From the NCBI GenBank assembly GCA_002786025.1, contig NHNW01000003.1, positions 806,001 to 870,000 on the forward strand: a stretch of DNA of 64,000 nucleotides, read 5' to 3'. Position numbers and translations under genes: made by a program. The notes beneath the pieces are model-generated. The model worked only from the letters and a program-made list of their open reading frames with translations. It had not been told where the DNA came from and did not search any database. Positions 22,810-33,057 of the stretch are shown in pieces. The stretch's first letter is position 1; the number at the start of each line of letters is the position of its first letter. Origin of the DNA: Zasmidium citrigriseum. Taxonomy: Eukaryota > Ascomycota > Dothideomycetes > Mycosphaerellales > Mycosphaerellaceae.

Positions 22810-24475
22810 TCAATGCTGTTACACGCATGTCAGCTTACTGCGGTGCTCGGGACACACGACCAGAAACAACTCACATCAATATCTTCCCAAGCACGTCCCT
22901 TGACGTTGTTCAGCTCCTCAACCGTCATGACCTTGCCGGTGGTGACTAAAGGGCGGTTAATTCTGGTACGAAGGACGAGAATGGTTCGTACTCACAGTAT
23001 CCAGCATGGATCTTTGCATCAATCTCGACCCTGCTGTCGTCTGGAATCATCTCATCAGGAATGGGCACTCGCTCGTGAATCGGAATGCCTTGCTCCACAA
23101 TAGCATCGTGTTTCATGTTGGACATGCTCAGCATCCTGTCGATCTTTGTAATTCCCAGCCAATGCAGGATATCAGGCATGAGCGCCTGGAACCGCATATC
23201 CTTCACACCTGCAATGTTCTCGGTGCGTTTGAAGTACTCACTGGCGCGGTCAGAACCACGTTTCCGCGCATTGTACACCAGGTATTTGGTAACCTCGCCC
23301 AGCGCGCGGCCTTCTTTGCGGAAATAGATCACCACGCCGCTGCCGCCGTTCTGGGCCTCCTTGACGGCTTCTTCGATGCCGAAGATGAGGTAAGGCCGGC
23401 AGGTGCAGATGTCAGAGCCGAACACGTCAGACCCGTTACATTCGTCGTGAACTCGGAGAGCCAGTTTCACGTTCGGGTCGCTCATCTTCTTTGGGTCACC
23501 AAAGCAATACACCGTCAGCCCTCCAATTGGTGGCAGGAACAGCTTGATGTCGTTTCGCGTGATGAGCTCCGGATAGCTGCCACCCGTGTGTTCGAAAAGT
23601 GAGCGTCGTAGGGTACCTTCATCGATGCCGAATCGCTCGGCTACACCGGGTAAATGCCATACAGGCTCAACGGCGAACTTGGTGACATTGAGCTCGCCTG
23701 TTTCATTGAGACAGATCTTGCCATCTGGCACCAGTCTGCCTTTCCGCACACTGTCTTCCAACTCTGGCACTTTCATATGCGCTTTGGTGACAGCTATCGT
23801 GGGCCGGATCTCAACGCCCTCGCCCTTGATGATGTCGTTATACAGCCATGGACCAAGGTGTCCAAGAGGATCCATAGCCACAATCTTCTTGGGGTCATAC
23901 CAAGCGGGGAAAGGACCAATATCTGCAGCCGGTTCGGTATTCGTGTAATCGGGCTTGTGATCAGTCTCCAGTTGCTTCGAAGCGACTGCAAGCGCATAGT
24001 AGATGCTGTAAGAGCCGCCATGGGCACCAATGGCATTCCGCCGCCGGATAGTGGATGTATTGCGAGAGACGACGACTGGTCCACGTTTCTTGGGATCCTT
24101 TGCACCCCATTCCATCGGCAAGGGGTCGACGCCAGCCTGGCCGGGGTATGAAGTCAAGATGATCTTGGAGGTGACGCTGGAGCGCCTGGGAGGAGGCGAG
24201 GCTGAATCGCCATTCGTGTTGCCGTCCATGGAGCTCAGGCTGTCTCGCTTCTGGTGGCTGCGAGGCACCAGCTTGGGGCTGCTATATGAAGCATCGTAGG
24301 CGATGCCATCCCGTGATTGCTTGACTCCAGCAAGCGCGTTTACGCGGCCTTGGATTGCGTCTACGGTGGTGTTTAGTAGATTGTCGCTTTGTTTGAGCTC
24401 GGCTTGTCCTTGCTCTAGCTTGTTGAGCTTCGTGAGGATCACGTCCAGCTTCTCAGACAGATCTGAAGAGGCCAT
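22810..24475 (-). CDS. URC1: GTP cyclohydrolase II-like uracil catabolism protein
   Basis: Member of the fungal Urc1 group: a GTP cyclohydrolase II fold used in the URC route of uracil breakdown rather than riboflavin synthesis (family knowledge). 518 residues from three exons: 24475-22996, 22945-22875 and a 6-nt last exon 22815-22810 (His-stop), total 1557 nt. Residues 1-110 are a short coiled coil and a Ser-rich linker. The cyclohydrolase core carries HDECNGSDVFGSDICTCRPYL, supplying the zinc cysteines, then GVVIYFRKEGRALGEVTKYL. The extended N-terminal domain (GPFPAWYDPKKIVAMDPLGH) is the Urc1-specific part. Reading through the last donor would give a different 15-residue tail and stop, so the extreme C-terminus is uncertain. 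FUR1, acting on the same base, lies 9 kb to the right. Confidence 0.88.
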
Positions 24476-24861
24476 GTTGGAGAGAGTGTTCTATGCGGTC
24501 TTTCGCTCGCCGATGAATGGAAGTGAGGGGAAAGGAGGGACGGCAGGGACGAGACGAGGTGATGTTGAACAGGTGTCAAGCAAGCATGATATGGCGGGAA
24601 CAAAGAGAGGAAGCTGCAGAATCTACAAACAGTGTGTCACTCGAACCTCAAAGGGCCAGCGATTGAAGGCGTGTTGCTGTCCCACTGATAGCCGGTCTTA
24701 TCGTAACGTTGCCCGCCGCACGTGTTCACGAGGCGATCTGCGAGAAAGAAGGTTCAGCCCGTCGTGAGGCTCACTCTGCGGCTCGAGCTTGTACTTCTTG
24801 CAGCCATCGTCATTCCTCCAGAGCTCCTGCGACAACCACCAAATCAACATCACCAACCAAC
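24476..24861. promoter_or_regulatory. Divergent promoter URC1 / ELF1
   Basis: 386 bp between the two start codons. No TATA box at a typical distance from either. Nothing else recognised. Confidence 0.45.
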
Positions 24862-25440
24862 ATGGTACGCGCGCATGTGCCTCTCGTGTACTACCAGAAT
24901 GCTGAACGACTATAGGGCAAACGCAAGAAGAGTTCGCGCGGTCCCCAAGGCCCCAAGAAGGTATACCAGCCTCAGTCGCATCCGGCGGTCTCCAATAGCT
25001 AACCTATCCCAGCGCGATCCACTCCCTACCTCCTTCAAGTGCGTCTTCTGCAGCGGCGAGACGTCTGTCACGGTCAAAATCGACAAGAAGGCGGGCGTTG
25101 GAAACTTGAACTGCAAGTCGTGCGGCCAGAGCTACCAGTGCGGAGTCAACTGTATGCCTGGGAAGGACATGGTGTGCTATGAACAGGAGCTAACAACGCG
25201 CCCTCAGATCTCTCGCAACCCGTTGATGTCTATGCCGACTGGGTCGATGCCTGCGAAGCCGTCGCGAACGACACGGCCGGAACGAGCGCCGCTGCGCCTG
25301 CCTCGTACCGACAATCTCAGCCACAGCCTGCTTCGCGCGCTGGTCTCGCGCCTGGAGAGAAATATACGGAGGAGGATGCTGGCTTCATAGACGACGATGA
25401 CGCCGATGGGGAGGCGGCGTACGCGGATGAGGATGATTGA
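24862..25440 (+). CDS. ELF1: Transcription elongation factor 1 (Elf1)
   Basis: Small zinc-ribbon protein that rides with RNA polymerase II through nucleosomes (family knowledge). Four exons: 24862-24864 (the ATG alone), 24916-24960, 25013-25151 and 25208-25440, total 420 nt, 139 residues. The spliced start reads MGKRKKSSRGPQGPKK, the conserved basic N-terminal tail. The zinc ribbon follows: FKCVFC at about residues 24-29 and LNCKSC about 20 residues later. Then comes the conserved YLSQPVDVYADWVDACE, which exists only after joining exons 3 and 4. The tail is acidic (DDDDADGEAAYADEDD). The first intron lies directly after the start codon. Divergent from URC1. Confidence 0.94.
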
Positions 25441-26253
25441 GCGCGAGTCAGTGTGGCGCTCGCGACAAAGCCGAGCTCTTGAGCGCCCGCGGTCGCGACT
25501 CGCCAGAACATGAAGGACAATGGTCCCCAGGATATCATCTATGACTGCAGCGACTATGGACACGCGCGATGGCACGGCGGCCTGAGGCACCGGCAGAGAC
25601 CGACGCGAACAATCGAGATGCGGCTCTGACGGCACAGTAGCCGAAAATCCCGAAATAGAAGCGTGCGAAACGACGATCGGCACATGGCAACGGAGAACAC
25701 TCTGCTTCTGTGACGTTCGGATCAGGTGAGATGGCGATGGCCGACGCGTGCGGAACGGGTCTAAAACCAAGGCGTTCTGCGCTTTCGATAGCCTTCTCGT
25801 CGTATCTTGTGCCGCGCTGTTTCTCGAGCGTCGCATCATCACGAGCACAAAAAAGCTGAAGGCAGCCCGCGACCTGAGACAAGGCATGAATGACAAAGCG
25901 GCGGAATGAAATGACATAGGACAATGAATTCGGCCTTTGAAGCACGTCAATTCAAGGTGCGCACATTCCGAATTATCCGCGGTGGCACACTTCCCTCGTC
26001 GGCTTCCCTCTTCTCATCGTGATTACCTACTTCCTTCGTCTTTCTGCGGCTTTTCTCCTTCCTCGGAGCGATAGAACCATGTCTAACCAACCACCAGTCT
26101 ACCACTGTCTCTACCATTCCAAGGCACATCGTCCGCATCGCAATCCATAATCTCGCACACATTCATTGCTACTAAGCCATTGCAACCTCTCTCATTCGCC
26201 CGCAACATCTGCCAAGTACTCGAGAACCACGGACGAGCGACCGACCATTCACT
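25441..26253. other. Intergenic, about 0.8 kb
   Basis: Holds the ELF1 3' region and the promoter of the next plus-strand gene. A long minus-strand ORF (25204-25950) is mostly antisense to ELF1 and has a shadow composition. Nothing else. Confidence 0.5.
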
Positions 26254-27330
26254 ATGGGTGACTACGGCGGGCCGCTGCTCTCGAGGAGCATTGAGCTGCC
26301 CACGAGAGTGAAATCAGGAGCTCTTCACGTCGAAAATTGCCAATCTGCTGGAGCTGCGCACATTCACTTGCCAACCGATCTGCTGTCCACGACACCACGC
26401 AAGATGGATCTCAAGGAATCCGAAACCGTCAGACCAGTCGACAGCGCTTTCGGTAGCTCATCTTCTACCAATCCAGCGGAGACATCGGACGCACCCTCGA
26501 AACCTCTGCCAGATGCACCTCAGTCCAAGGACTTTGCTGCCAAGGCACCGCGGTCTTCACACTCAAGCGGCGACAGGACCAAGCCATTCACATATCCCAA
26601 CTTCAAACCTCACCCGCGCTGCTGGGTAGACGACGGGCCGGAATTTGGCAAAGCCATGGCCAAGTGGAGGGGCGATTTTGTGCACGTTCTCGAGGAATCG
26701 ACAGAGGGCTACACCAACGACGAGCGATCAAAGTACTTCGAAAAGTTGATCAGATCCGACGAAGACCACTACCTTCAGGCTATCGCGACCTACTACACCG
26801 TGCATCCAGATCAGATCCCGGAGCGAGAGCTGGATGCCAAGACCCAGAGGAAGTTCGAGGAGGGTATGAAGAAGAGCCCAAAGTACGATATGGCTCAGCA
26901 GAAGTGCTTCGGATCGTGGATGGAGAATGAGAATCAGTGGGGTCCTAGGACGACCGAGATGCCTGACGAGTTGGGTCCAAAGAACGAGACGAGCCCTGAT
27001 GTCGACCCCCCTGAATGCGAGCACTGCGTCAAGAAGGGAACGTCATTCCTTCGCCGAGCCGCCAGAAAGCTCTCCCTCCCTAAGAGCGAGTCCAAGCGAC
27101 GGAGAGCAGCCACCGAGTCCGTCGCCAAAGACCGTCCTGCTGAGAACCAGACCGCCATCCCCAAGACATCAGAAGACGACCACGCCATGGACGACTCGAA
27201 AAGCGGCTCATCGTCTGACGACAAGGAGAGAGAAGCGCATACAGAGACTGGCGCTGGCATGGCGAAGGCCATCAAGAAGCGCACTAGCATCGCACAGAAG
27301 CTGAGGCTATCGACAGTGCATACGAGATGA
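26254..27330 (+). CDS. Hypothetical protein with a conserved-looking core
   Basis: 358 residues in one exon; not recognised. Residues 1-110 are low complexity (Ser, Pro, Lys). Residues about 112-235 look folded: aromatic and charged, beginning PNFKPHPRCWVDDGPEFGKA and including KCFGSWMENENQWGP, with many Glu, Asp and Tyr. A CEHC pair follows near residue 254, then a basic patch (ESKRRRAATES) and a Ser/Asp tail. No signal peptide or membrane helix. The Met at residue 51 (MDLKESET) is a credible alternative start, as the first 50 residues are less acidic. Likely cytosolic or nuclear. No neighbour hints at function. Confidence 0.65.
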   Translation: MGDYGGPLLSRSIELPTRVKSGALHVENCQSAGAAHIHLPTDLLSTTPRKMDLKESETVRPVDSAFGSSSSTNPAETSDAPSKPLPDAPQSKDFAAKAPRSSHSSGDRTKPFTYPNFKPHPRCWVDDGPEFGKAMAKWRGDFVHVLEESTEGYTNDERSKYFEKLIRSDEDHYLQAIATYYTVHPDQIPERELDAKTQRKFEEGMKKSPKYDMAQQKCFGSWMENENQWGPRTTEMPDELGPKNETSPDVDPPECEHCVKKGTSFLRRAARKLSLPKSESKRRRAATESVAKDRPAENQTAIPKTSEDDHAMDDSKSGSSSDDKEREAHTETGAGMAKAIKKRTSIAQKLRLSTVHTR

Positions 27331-28060
27331 TTGATTCAGAGCAAGCAGAAGCGAAGCGAAGATACCCCCTGGAAGCGTGGCGTTTTTGGATTACTATGCT
27401 ACTACAAATAGATGGGATTGGTAGAAGGAGAAGGCGCTTGGCTTTCGACTTGTATAGAGGTTTATAGATTCCCATCGCGTCAGTCGCAAAGATACCACTT
27501 CGGCCTTTCATATCTTTTTCCCCTAGTTGGAGCACATTCGAGCCATCCATTCGAGCATTCGCCAGTCATAAGGGGCCTTCAAATTAGGGAAACAATTCCA
27601 ACTTGAAATCTCTTGACGAGGAGGCAGTATGAAGCATTGAACTCTCATTCCGTTCCCATCTCTATATCGCTAACTCATAACATGTCATTGATCAAACAAT
27701 TCCTCCCTGCCTCGCTGAAAGACTGCCATTGCCCTTGGAAAACCTGTCCAAAGAACAATCAAAAACGTATGATCTGCTTTGCTTCCCCAAATGTGAAGCA
27801 TGCAATGTTGAACGAGTAATGGTATCTTGCCTTCCCTTCCCTGAGCCAATGAGCCGTTTCGTCGTGATTGTAGCCTCTTCTCTTCTCTTCCTTCTTTCTT
27901 TACTGTCCCATAGCAACCGCAACGACAGTGAAGCCTCTCGCTTTCGTAGCCTTCTCTCTCATGCGCCAATACCTCGTCTGCATCGTCCCTACGCCGTCTT
28001 CTCCACTCGACCCGAGTCACAACGATCTAACCTTCCACTCGTACGAAATCCGCCATCTCT
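27331..28060. other. Intergenic, convergent 3' ends, 0.73 kb
   Basis: Between the stops of the hypothetical gene and the Rheb gene; AT-richer than its surroundings. Small ORFs only. Nothing supportable. Confidence 0.5.
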
Positions 28061-28859
28061 TCACATGACCGCACACTTGGAGTTCCCCTCTTTGGGCTGA
28101 CCCGCCTCTTGTCCCTTCTCAATCTCCCCGATCATGCCCTCGAAGGCCTTGCCGACGTTCTCGTTGTACCTGGCACTGGCCTCCACGAACCCACACCCAA
28201 GCTCTTCACCCAGCTTCTTCCCATCCGCGAGACTGACCTGTCGCTGCTCGGGTCGCAGATCGCTCTTGTTCGCGACAATCATGATTGGGACGGAGTCGGC
28301 GCCCTATCCCAAATTGTCAATACCTCACTCCATACGCAACCAGACATAAGGTATACTCACCAGATGATTCAAAATCTTATCCCTGATAATCCTCACCATC
28401 TCCCAACTCTGCTTACTCGCCACGCTATACACAATCATATACCCATGGATCCCGATGAAGTGCTTGCTGTTAAGAATCGTGTATTCATCTTGGCCCGCCG
28501 TGTCGATGATCTCGACGGCGAAGTCTTGGTTGCGGTAGCGGATCACCTTGCTGAAGGTGTTTTCGATGGTCGGGTAGTAGGAGTCGACGAAGTGCCCGTC
28601 GACGTATTGCACTGTGAGGGAGGATTTGCCTGGGAAAGGGTGAGGTTAGAGTGGGGGTATCGGCGTGGCTGCATGGATGTCGCGTGGGAGTGTTTGATTG
28701 CGGGTGGGTTGTCATGTGGGTGGGTTGGTATTTGGGACTTACCGACAGACCTGCTGCCTGTATATCTTCTAGTTAGCTTGCCCTTCTTTGCATGTTTCTG
28801 TGTTACATCGCTGGCGGCTTACCGACAATCGCCATCTTCCTCTGCTTCTGCTGCGGCAT
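28061..28859 (-). CDS. RHB1: Ras-family GTPase Rheb
   Basis: Small GTPase upstream of TOR kinase signalling and, in yeasts, basic amino acid uptake (family knowledge). Four exons: 28859-28823, 28757-28743 (15 nt), 28629-28361 and 28303-28061, total 564 nt, 187 residues. The P-loop spans three exons and reads GSRSVGKSS; the Arg where Ras has Gly12 is the Rheb signature. Switch I reads DSYYPTIENTFSK, switch II DTAGQDEY, then NKSD and EASA nucleotide-specificity loops. The C-terminus ends CAVM, a CaaX box for farnesylation. Length is typical (about 184). The 15-nt second exon makes this gene easy to mis-annotate. Confidence 0.94.
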
Positions 28860-29958
28860 CTTGGCTGGACTTCACGCTCGTACAGTGCCTTTGAGCGTAG
28901 GACGTTTGCGACAAGGAATATCCCTTTCTTCTTCCTAACAAAACCAGGCAGAAAGAAAGAAAAAAAATCGCCCCCGGAGAATCAGAGACCGCCCGAAACG
29001 ACCCAGTTGTTGGATTCGATTCGGATCTGGGAAAGCTTGGTCAAGGACGTAGCTAGTACGTAAAGTCCTCGAAGCTAGTTCTTGCACCGCCGGCTCGTGT
29101 CGAATGATTCTGGTTGCAGTAGGTAATCAGGTGGAATCTCGTTGGTGCCTTTGCAATATCGAGATCAAGGTCGCAAGAACCGGTTTGGCGCAGCGGCGAG
29201 GAAAGAAAGGGATGCGACGACTGCACAACTCGCGAAGAACAGCCGGCTCACAAACACGAGTCGATGATGATCAGGTCAGGGTCTCTTTCGTCGAAACCCA
29301 CGGAACGGGGACTTCGCAACCTAAAACCTATCACACCAACCAATAGCCCAACCAAGACGTTCTTGATTACCTAGTCCTACACCGGAACCGAACACATGTT
29401 GCGGTCAAGAGGAAGAAGAATGGTAGTTGTGCTGCCTCGGGTACGAAAGACGGAATTGCCAGCGTACGGACGAAACATTTCGTCTGGATGAGATCGCCGA
29501 CTACTGCCGAACCAGGCATCCATCGTGCAGCATATGCCTTGTTCCCGTTCACTTCGGTTACAGAGGAATAGCGATGCGGTGTAGAACGAAATGGCATCGT
29601 TACATCTTTGATTGTGACATCTCGAAATCGTGTGGTTGGATAGCAGTAGCGTGGCCGGCACATGGTTGGCTTCAAGTGCCATGTGATGCACGAGAGCCGA
29701 ACAACCACATCTGCACGAGAGTGGAAACGGTATCTTCAATCTGCCGTGCGACATGACAGAGCCGATATGCTGCAGCGTCATCGTCGTCATCCCAGCCTTA
29801 CCGCTGCTTTGACATCAGTGAGACCAGTGTTTATCCAAAGCAAGCAAGGCCAATTTCATTTCGAGTAGGGGGTATCTCTTACAAACAGAAGGAAAGCAGA
29901 CCCATTCATCATCATCTCAACACGCCAACCCCCTCATAGATTCGTGGGGATAGCTCCA
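28860..29958. other. Intergenic, about 1.1 kb
   Basis: Promoter and leader of the Rheb gene (a poly-A-rich run near 28950-28970) and the 3' region of WAPL. No ORF I can support. Confidence 0.5.
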
Positions 29959-32900
29959 TCAGACCGTCTCGGCTTCGGCCTGCAGCCTCCTCAAGACCTC
30001 CTTGAGCTTCTCCGTAAACGCCTTCCACACCTCCATCCCCTCCTCCCCTTCCAACGCGATCGTGTCCACCTTCTGGTGTTGCAGCACGAACTCCGCCAGC
30101 GCATCAACCAAAGCCGACAGGTTCTTGCCGGGGAGCTTGGAAGCGATGAAAGCTTTGGCCTCCCTGTTCCTGCAGAGATTCGCGAGTACCACCGCCAGAT
30201 ACCCGTAAGCGACGTTTGTGGCACCTTGCTCGACCGACTCGGCCTCGGTGAGCCGCTGCTGGCCGACTTGAAACACGTCGACGAGCGAGCTGAGGAATGC
30301 GCTCGACGCTGCTGTCGTCGCCTGCTGGCGCGCATCTTCGTTGTGCTCGGTAAGGTTGATGAGGATGCCCATGGACAAGACCAGCAAGTCTAGGGTGATG
30401 GCGCGCTGCTCATCGCCCACGTCAGCATGAAGTTTAGCAAAGCCTTCGTCCATTGCCTTGAGCAAGACAAATCCGGTTGGTTCTCTCCCTAAGATCCTGC
30501 AGTTCCGGGCGTTTTCGTTCGTCAGGTTGAGACAGAGCCGGAGCGTCAAGAACCGCAAATGCGGCGCCTTGCCGTCGCTGATGGTCGGGTGCGTGAGGAC
30601 CGTCCTCAGTCTCTGGATGACATCATTGGGCCAGGCAAGAGAGACTGCAGTTGTGGAAAGTGCCTCGAGCGCGGAGATCGAAAGTGTGGTGTCGAGAGAG
30701 ATGTGGGCATCTTCAAGAATCTCATCTTCCCTGGGAGCCAGGTGTCGGATGTCAGTAGCGCCCACGAGCTCACTCCTATCTCCAGAGCGCCGCAATATGC
30801 CTATGAGCTTGTCGAAAATCTTGAGCGCGACAGTCCGAGACGTGACGAAATCAGGCTTTGCTTCTCCCCAGACCAAAGACCGGCCCTTCAGTGCTTCGAT
30901 AGACTCAGCAAAAGATCTCTGGGCAGATTTCGACATGTTGCTCTTCCGATCTTTGGCCATTTTGACCGGCTCAATACGGATCTGAAGCAGCTTGGCGAGC
31001 CATGAGAACAAGCCATTGTCTTTGAGTGAGGGTGCCACATGGTCGGGTACTTCATGGCTCAACATTGTCGCAAATGCTGATGCAAGGGCGAAGTCCGTAA
31101 CGTCGTCTCGAGCGGTGGTAAGTTCGGCCAGAAGCTGTTGCTCATGAGCCTGGCCCATGAATTTCTCGGCAAAGGCACTGTCTGATAGTTTGCCGGCGAG
31201 TTCGATCATCGCGCTTCGTCTCCTACTTCGAGCAGAGGCGTTGTGGTCGGAAATGTCCTGCAACAAGTCATCAATGTCGAGATTGAAGCGGCGATTGACA
31301 CCTCCGGCCCTCAATTCATGAAGAGTCTGCATGCGGCTAGTTTGCTCCTCGTCATCGCTGTCGTCCATGTCGAAAGCTGACTTCTGAGAAGCCCCGTTGC
31401 TCTTCGATGACATCTGCCGCGAAATTGGCGCCTTCTGTGGAGTCTCTGAGCTCAGGCTGAACATCAGACCGTCCTCAAAACTGTCTTCGGGCAGATGCGA
31501 TCGCGTCCTGCTGGCGTATGTAACCTTTGGGCCGCCTGTTCTCTGGCTCTGGCCCTGGCTCTGAGACTGCTGAGATGTGACGCCCTCAAAGGCTGCTGGA
31601 TCATCGCGCTCCTCCATTTCCACGTCGTTGTCGGTGCTGAAATCGCCGCCTTCATCACTGGATTCGGCATCCGTGTTAAATGCCGAAGCCTTCAATCGAT
31701 CAACCAGCTTCGCGCGGGGCTGGCGTCCCACGTCTGAGCCAGACTTGACCAGTTGTCTAGGTACAGCATTTGTCGTCTTGGCCACTCGTCTGGTGTTCAG
31801 CGTCAGATCTTTGATGGCGAGAACTTGTGGAGTAGTCGTATTCGTATCGTCCTCAAGCAACTGATCCCAGAGTCGTGCCTGCTTCGGCGTCATTGTTCCG
31901 CCGTGCTTGAAAGCCGTGTCTGAAGTGGTCACTCGGCCATGATGGGCGATCAGATGCTCGCCCAGATGAGGATGACCACGATCGCGACCAACACCACGAG
32001 CAAGATGAGGGTGAGCGTCACCTGGACGGAGCGGCGCGCCTGCGCGAACCGCGTGGGGACGAACCGCGTGGGGACGAAGCGCGCAGCCTCCAACTTCCAC
32101 GCCTGGGCTTGTCCGTAGGCCGACGACGCGGAGTTGAGCTGCTCGAGCAGCGACGGGTCGTGGCTTCGGAGATTCGTCAGCGCTTGAATCAGGCAGATCG
32201 TAGATATCGGCGTTTGTCTCATTGCGTTGGATCACGACCTGCGGCGGTTCGCAAGACGGCCTGTTTGGTACATCTTCCATGGTAACATCAACGTGTTCGT
32301 TCTTGGGCGACTCTTTCAGCTTCTTCCGGGGAGACTGAATCGACGAAGTAGCCTCTGGTCCAAGTCGTTTCTGTCCCACGCTCTCCTCGTTTGTGGCCCC
32401 GCCGCTCATCATCTGCTTGGCTCGCAGCCTCGCAGCAGCGCTTGAGGTCGCTGGGCTTGACACTTTTGCAGGTGATGCCATGCGAGGCTGAGCCGGCTCG
32501 TCCAGTTGCGCGGGCCCAGACCTTCCATTTGTCTTTCCGTTCCGCTCCTGCTGTAGGGAGTACGTAAGCTCTGATCTGAGCTGCGTGTCCGAGGTCAACG
32601 GCATATGTTTCCTTCTTCTGCGATCTTCCTTCTCGGACTGAGACTCAACAGCTTGACTCTTCTCCCATGGCGCGAGCTGTTCCTCATCTTGCCGCGGCTT
32701 CTTCTGCGAAGCCTCTGGGACGTGACGTCTGCCGGCCTTCAGCTTCGGTAGAGACTTCCGCCTAACGACCTCTTCCTCTTCAACCTCGTCGCCAGACAAT
32801 GGTACGTCCCATGCATCTTGCTTCTTCTCGCGTCGTTTGATCGGCTTGAGGGCGTGCGTCCGTGGTTCGGGCTTCGCGACGGGGTATGACTCTTTCACGC

Positions 32901-33057
32901 CTCTATGCTGTCGCTCTATCACAGGCTTCGGCGCCGGTAGGCTGAGTTCATCGTCGTTCAGCGAATCCAGGCTCCAGGTCTTGACGTTTCGCGACGATTT
33001 GCCGTAGGTCACTGGCTTTCTACGCCGTGGCTGCGGCAAAGGCGAGACCTCCGCCAT
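29959..33057 (-). CDS. WAPL: Wings apart-like cohesin release factor (Wapl/Rad61)
   Basis: Opens the cohesin ring with Pds5 (family knowledge). 1032 residues in a single ORF; I prefer the Met at 33057 (MAEVSPLPQPRRRKP), 11 codons inside the longest frame. Residues 1-290 are basic and disordered. The C-terminal Wapl domain of helical repeats starts near residue 585 (LHELRAGGVNRRFNLDIDDL) and runs to the end. It includes FALASAFATMLSHEVPDH and GYLAVVLANLCRNREAKAFI. Between residues about 298 and 369 there is an Arg/Gly/His-rich insert from a GC-rich DNA segment that looks foreign (described separately). Flanking sequence (IYDLPDSSADES before, RVTTSDTAFKHGG after) looks native. The frame stays open through the insert. 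Divergent from FUR1. Confidence 0.88.
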   Translation of the reverse strand: MAEVSPLPQPRRRKPVTYGKSSRNVKTWSLDSLNDDELSLPAPKPVIERQHRGVKESYPVAKPEPRTHALKPIKRREKKQDAWDVPLSGDEVEEEEVVRRKSLPKLKAGRRHVPEASQKKPRQDEEQLAPWEKSQAVESQSEKEDRRRRKHMPLTSDTQLRSELTYSLQQERNGKTNGRSGPAQLDEPAQPRMASPAKVSSPATSSAAARLRAKQMMSGGATNEESVGQKRLGPEATSSIQSPRKKLKESPKNEHVDVTMEDVPNRPSCEPPQVVIQRNETNADIYDLPDSSADESPKPRPVAARAAQLRVVGLRTSPGVEVGGCALRPHAVRPHAVRAGAPLRPGDAHPHLARGVGRDRGHPHLGEHLIAHHGRVTTSDTAFKHGGTMTPKQARLWDQLLEDDTNTTTPQVLAIKDLTLNTRRVAKTTNAVPRQLVKSGSDVGRQPRAKLVDRLKASAFNTDAESSDEGGDFSTDNDVEMEERDDPAAFEGVTSQQSQSQGQSQRTGGPKVTYASRTRSHLPEDSFEDGLMFSLSSETPQKAPISRQMSSKSNGASQKSAFDMDDSDDEEQTSRMQTLHELRAGGVNRRFNLDIDDLLQDISDHNASARSRRRSAMIELAGKLSDSAFAEKFMGQAHEQQLLAELTTARDDVTDFALASAFATMLSHEVPDHVAPSLKDNGLFSWLAKLLQIRIEPVKMAKDRKSNMSKSAQRSFAESIEALKGRSLVWGEAKPDFVTSRTVALKIFDKLIGILRRSGDRSELVGATDIRHLAPREDEILEDAHISLDTTLSISALEALSTTAVSLAWPNDVIQRLRTVLTHPTISDGKAPHLRFLTLRLCLNLTNENARNCRILGREPTGFVLLKAMDEGFAKLHADVGDEQRAITLDLLVLSMGILINLTEHNEDARQQATTAASSAFLSSLVDVFQVGQQRLTEAESVEQGATNVAYGYLAVVLANLCRNREAKAFIASKLPGKNLSALVDALAEFVLQHQKVDTIALEGEEGMEVWKAFTEKLKEVLRRLQAEAETV
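31950..32163 (-). other. GC-rich, foreign-looking segment inside WAPL
   Basis: Hand count gives 136 G+C in the 200 bases 31961-32160 (68%), above the flanking exon. In the WAPL frame it gives an Arg/His/Gly-rich peptide. In another minus-strand frame it encodes 70 codons ending at a TGA at 31950-31952, of which 67 end in G or C. That peptide has an amphipathic start (DPSLLEQLNSASSAYG) and a membrane helix (VTLTLILLVVLVAIVVILIW) at its end. The combination looks like the C-terminus of a membrane protein gene from a high-GC genome. Boundaries are approximate. It may be a real insertion or an assembly chimera. Confidence 0.55.
32046..32075. repeat. Perfect 15-bp tandem duplication
   Basis: The unit GAACCGCGTGGGGAC occurs twice head to tail, at 32046-32060 and 32061-32075, inside the GC-rich segment of WAPL. 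Being 15 bp it keeps frame and gives FVPTR twice in the alternative frame and RPHAV twice in the WAPL frame. Confidence 0.9.

Noticed and set aside
31950..32163. Treating the GC-rich WAPL segment as an intron
   Set aside because: I could not find a convincing donor, branch and acceptor at its edges, its length is far above neighbouring introns, and it is stop-free in the WAPL frame with strong coding bias in another frame.
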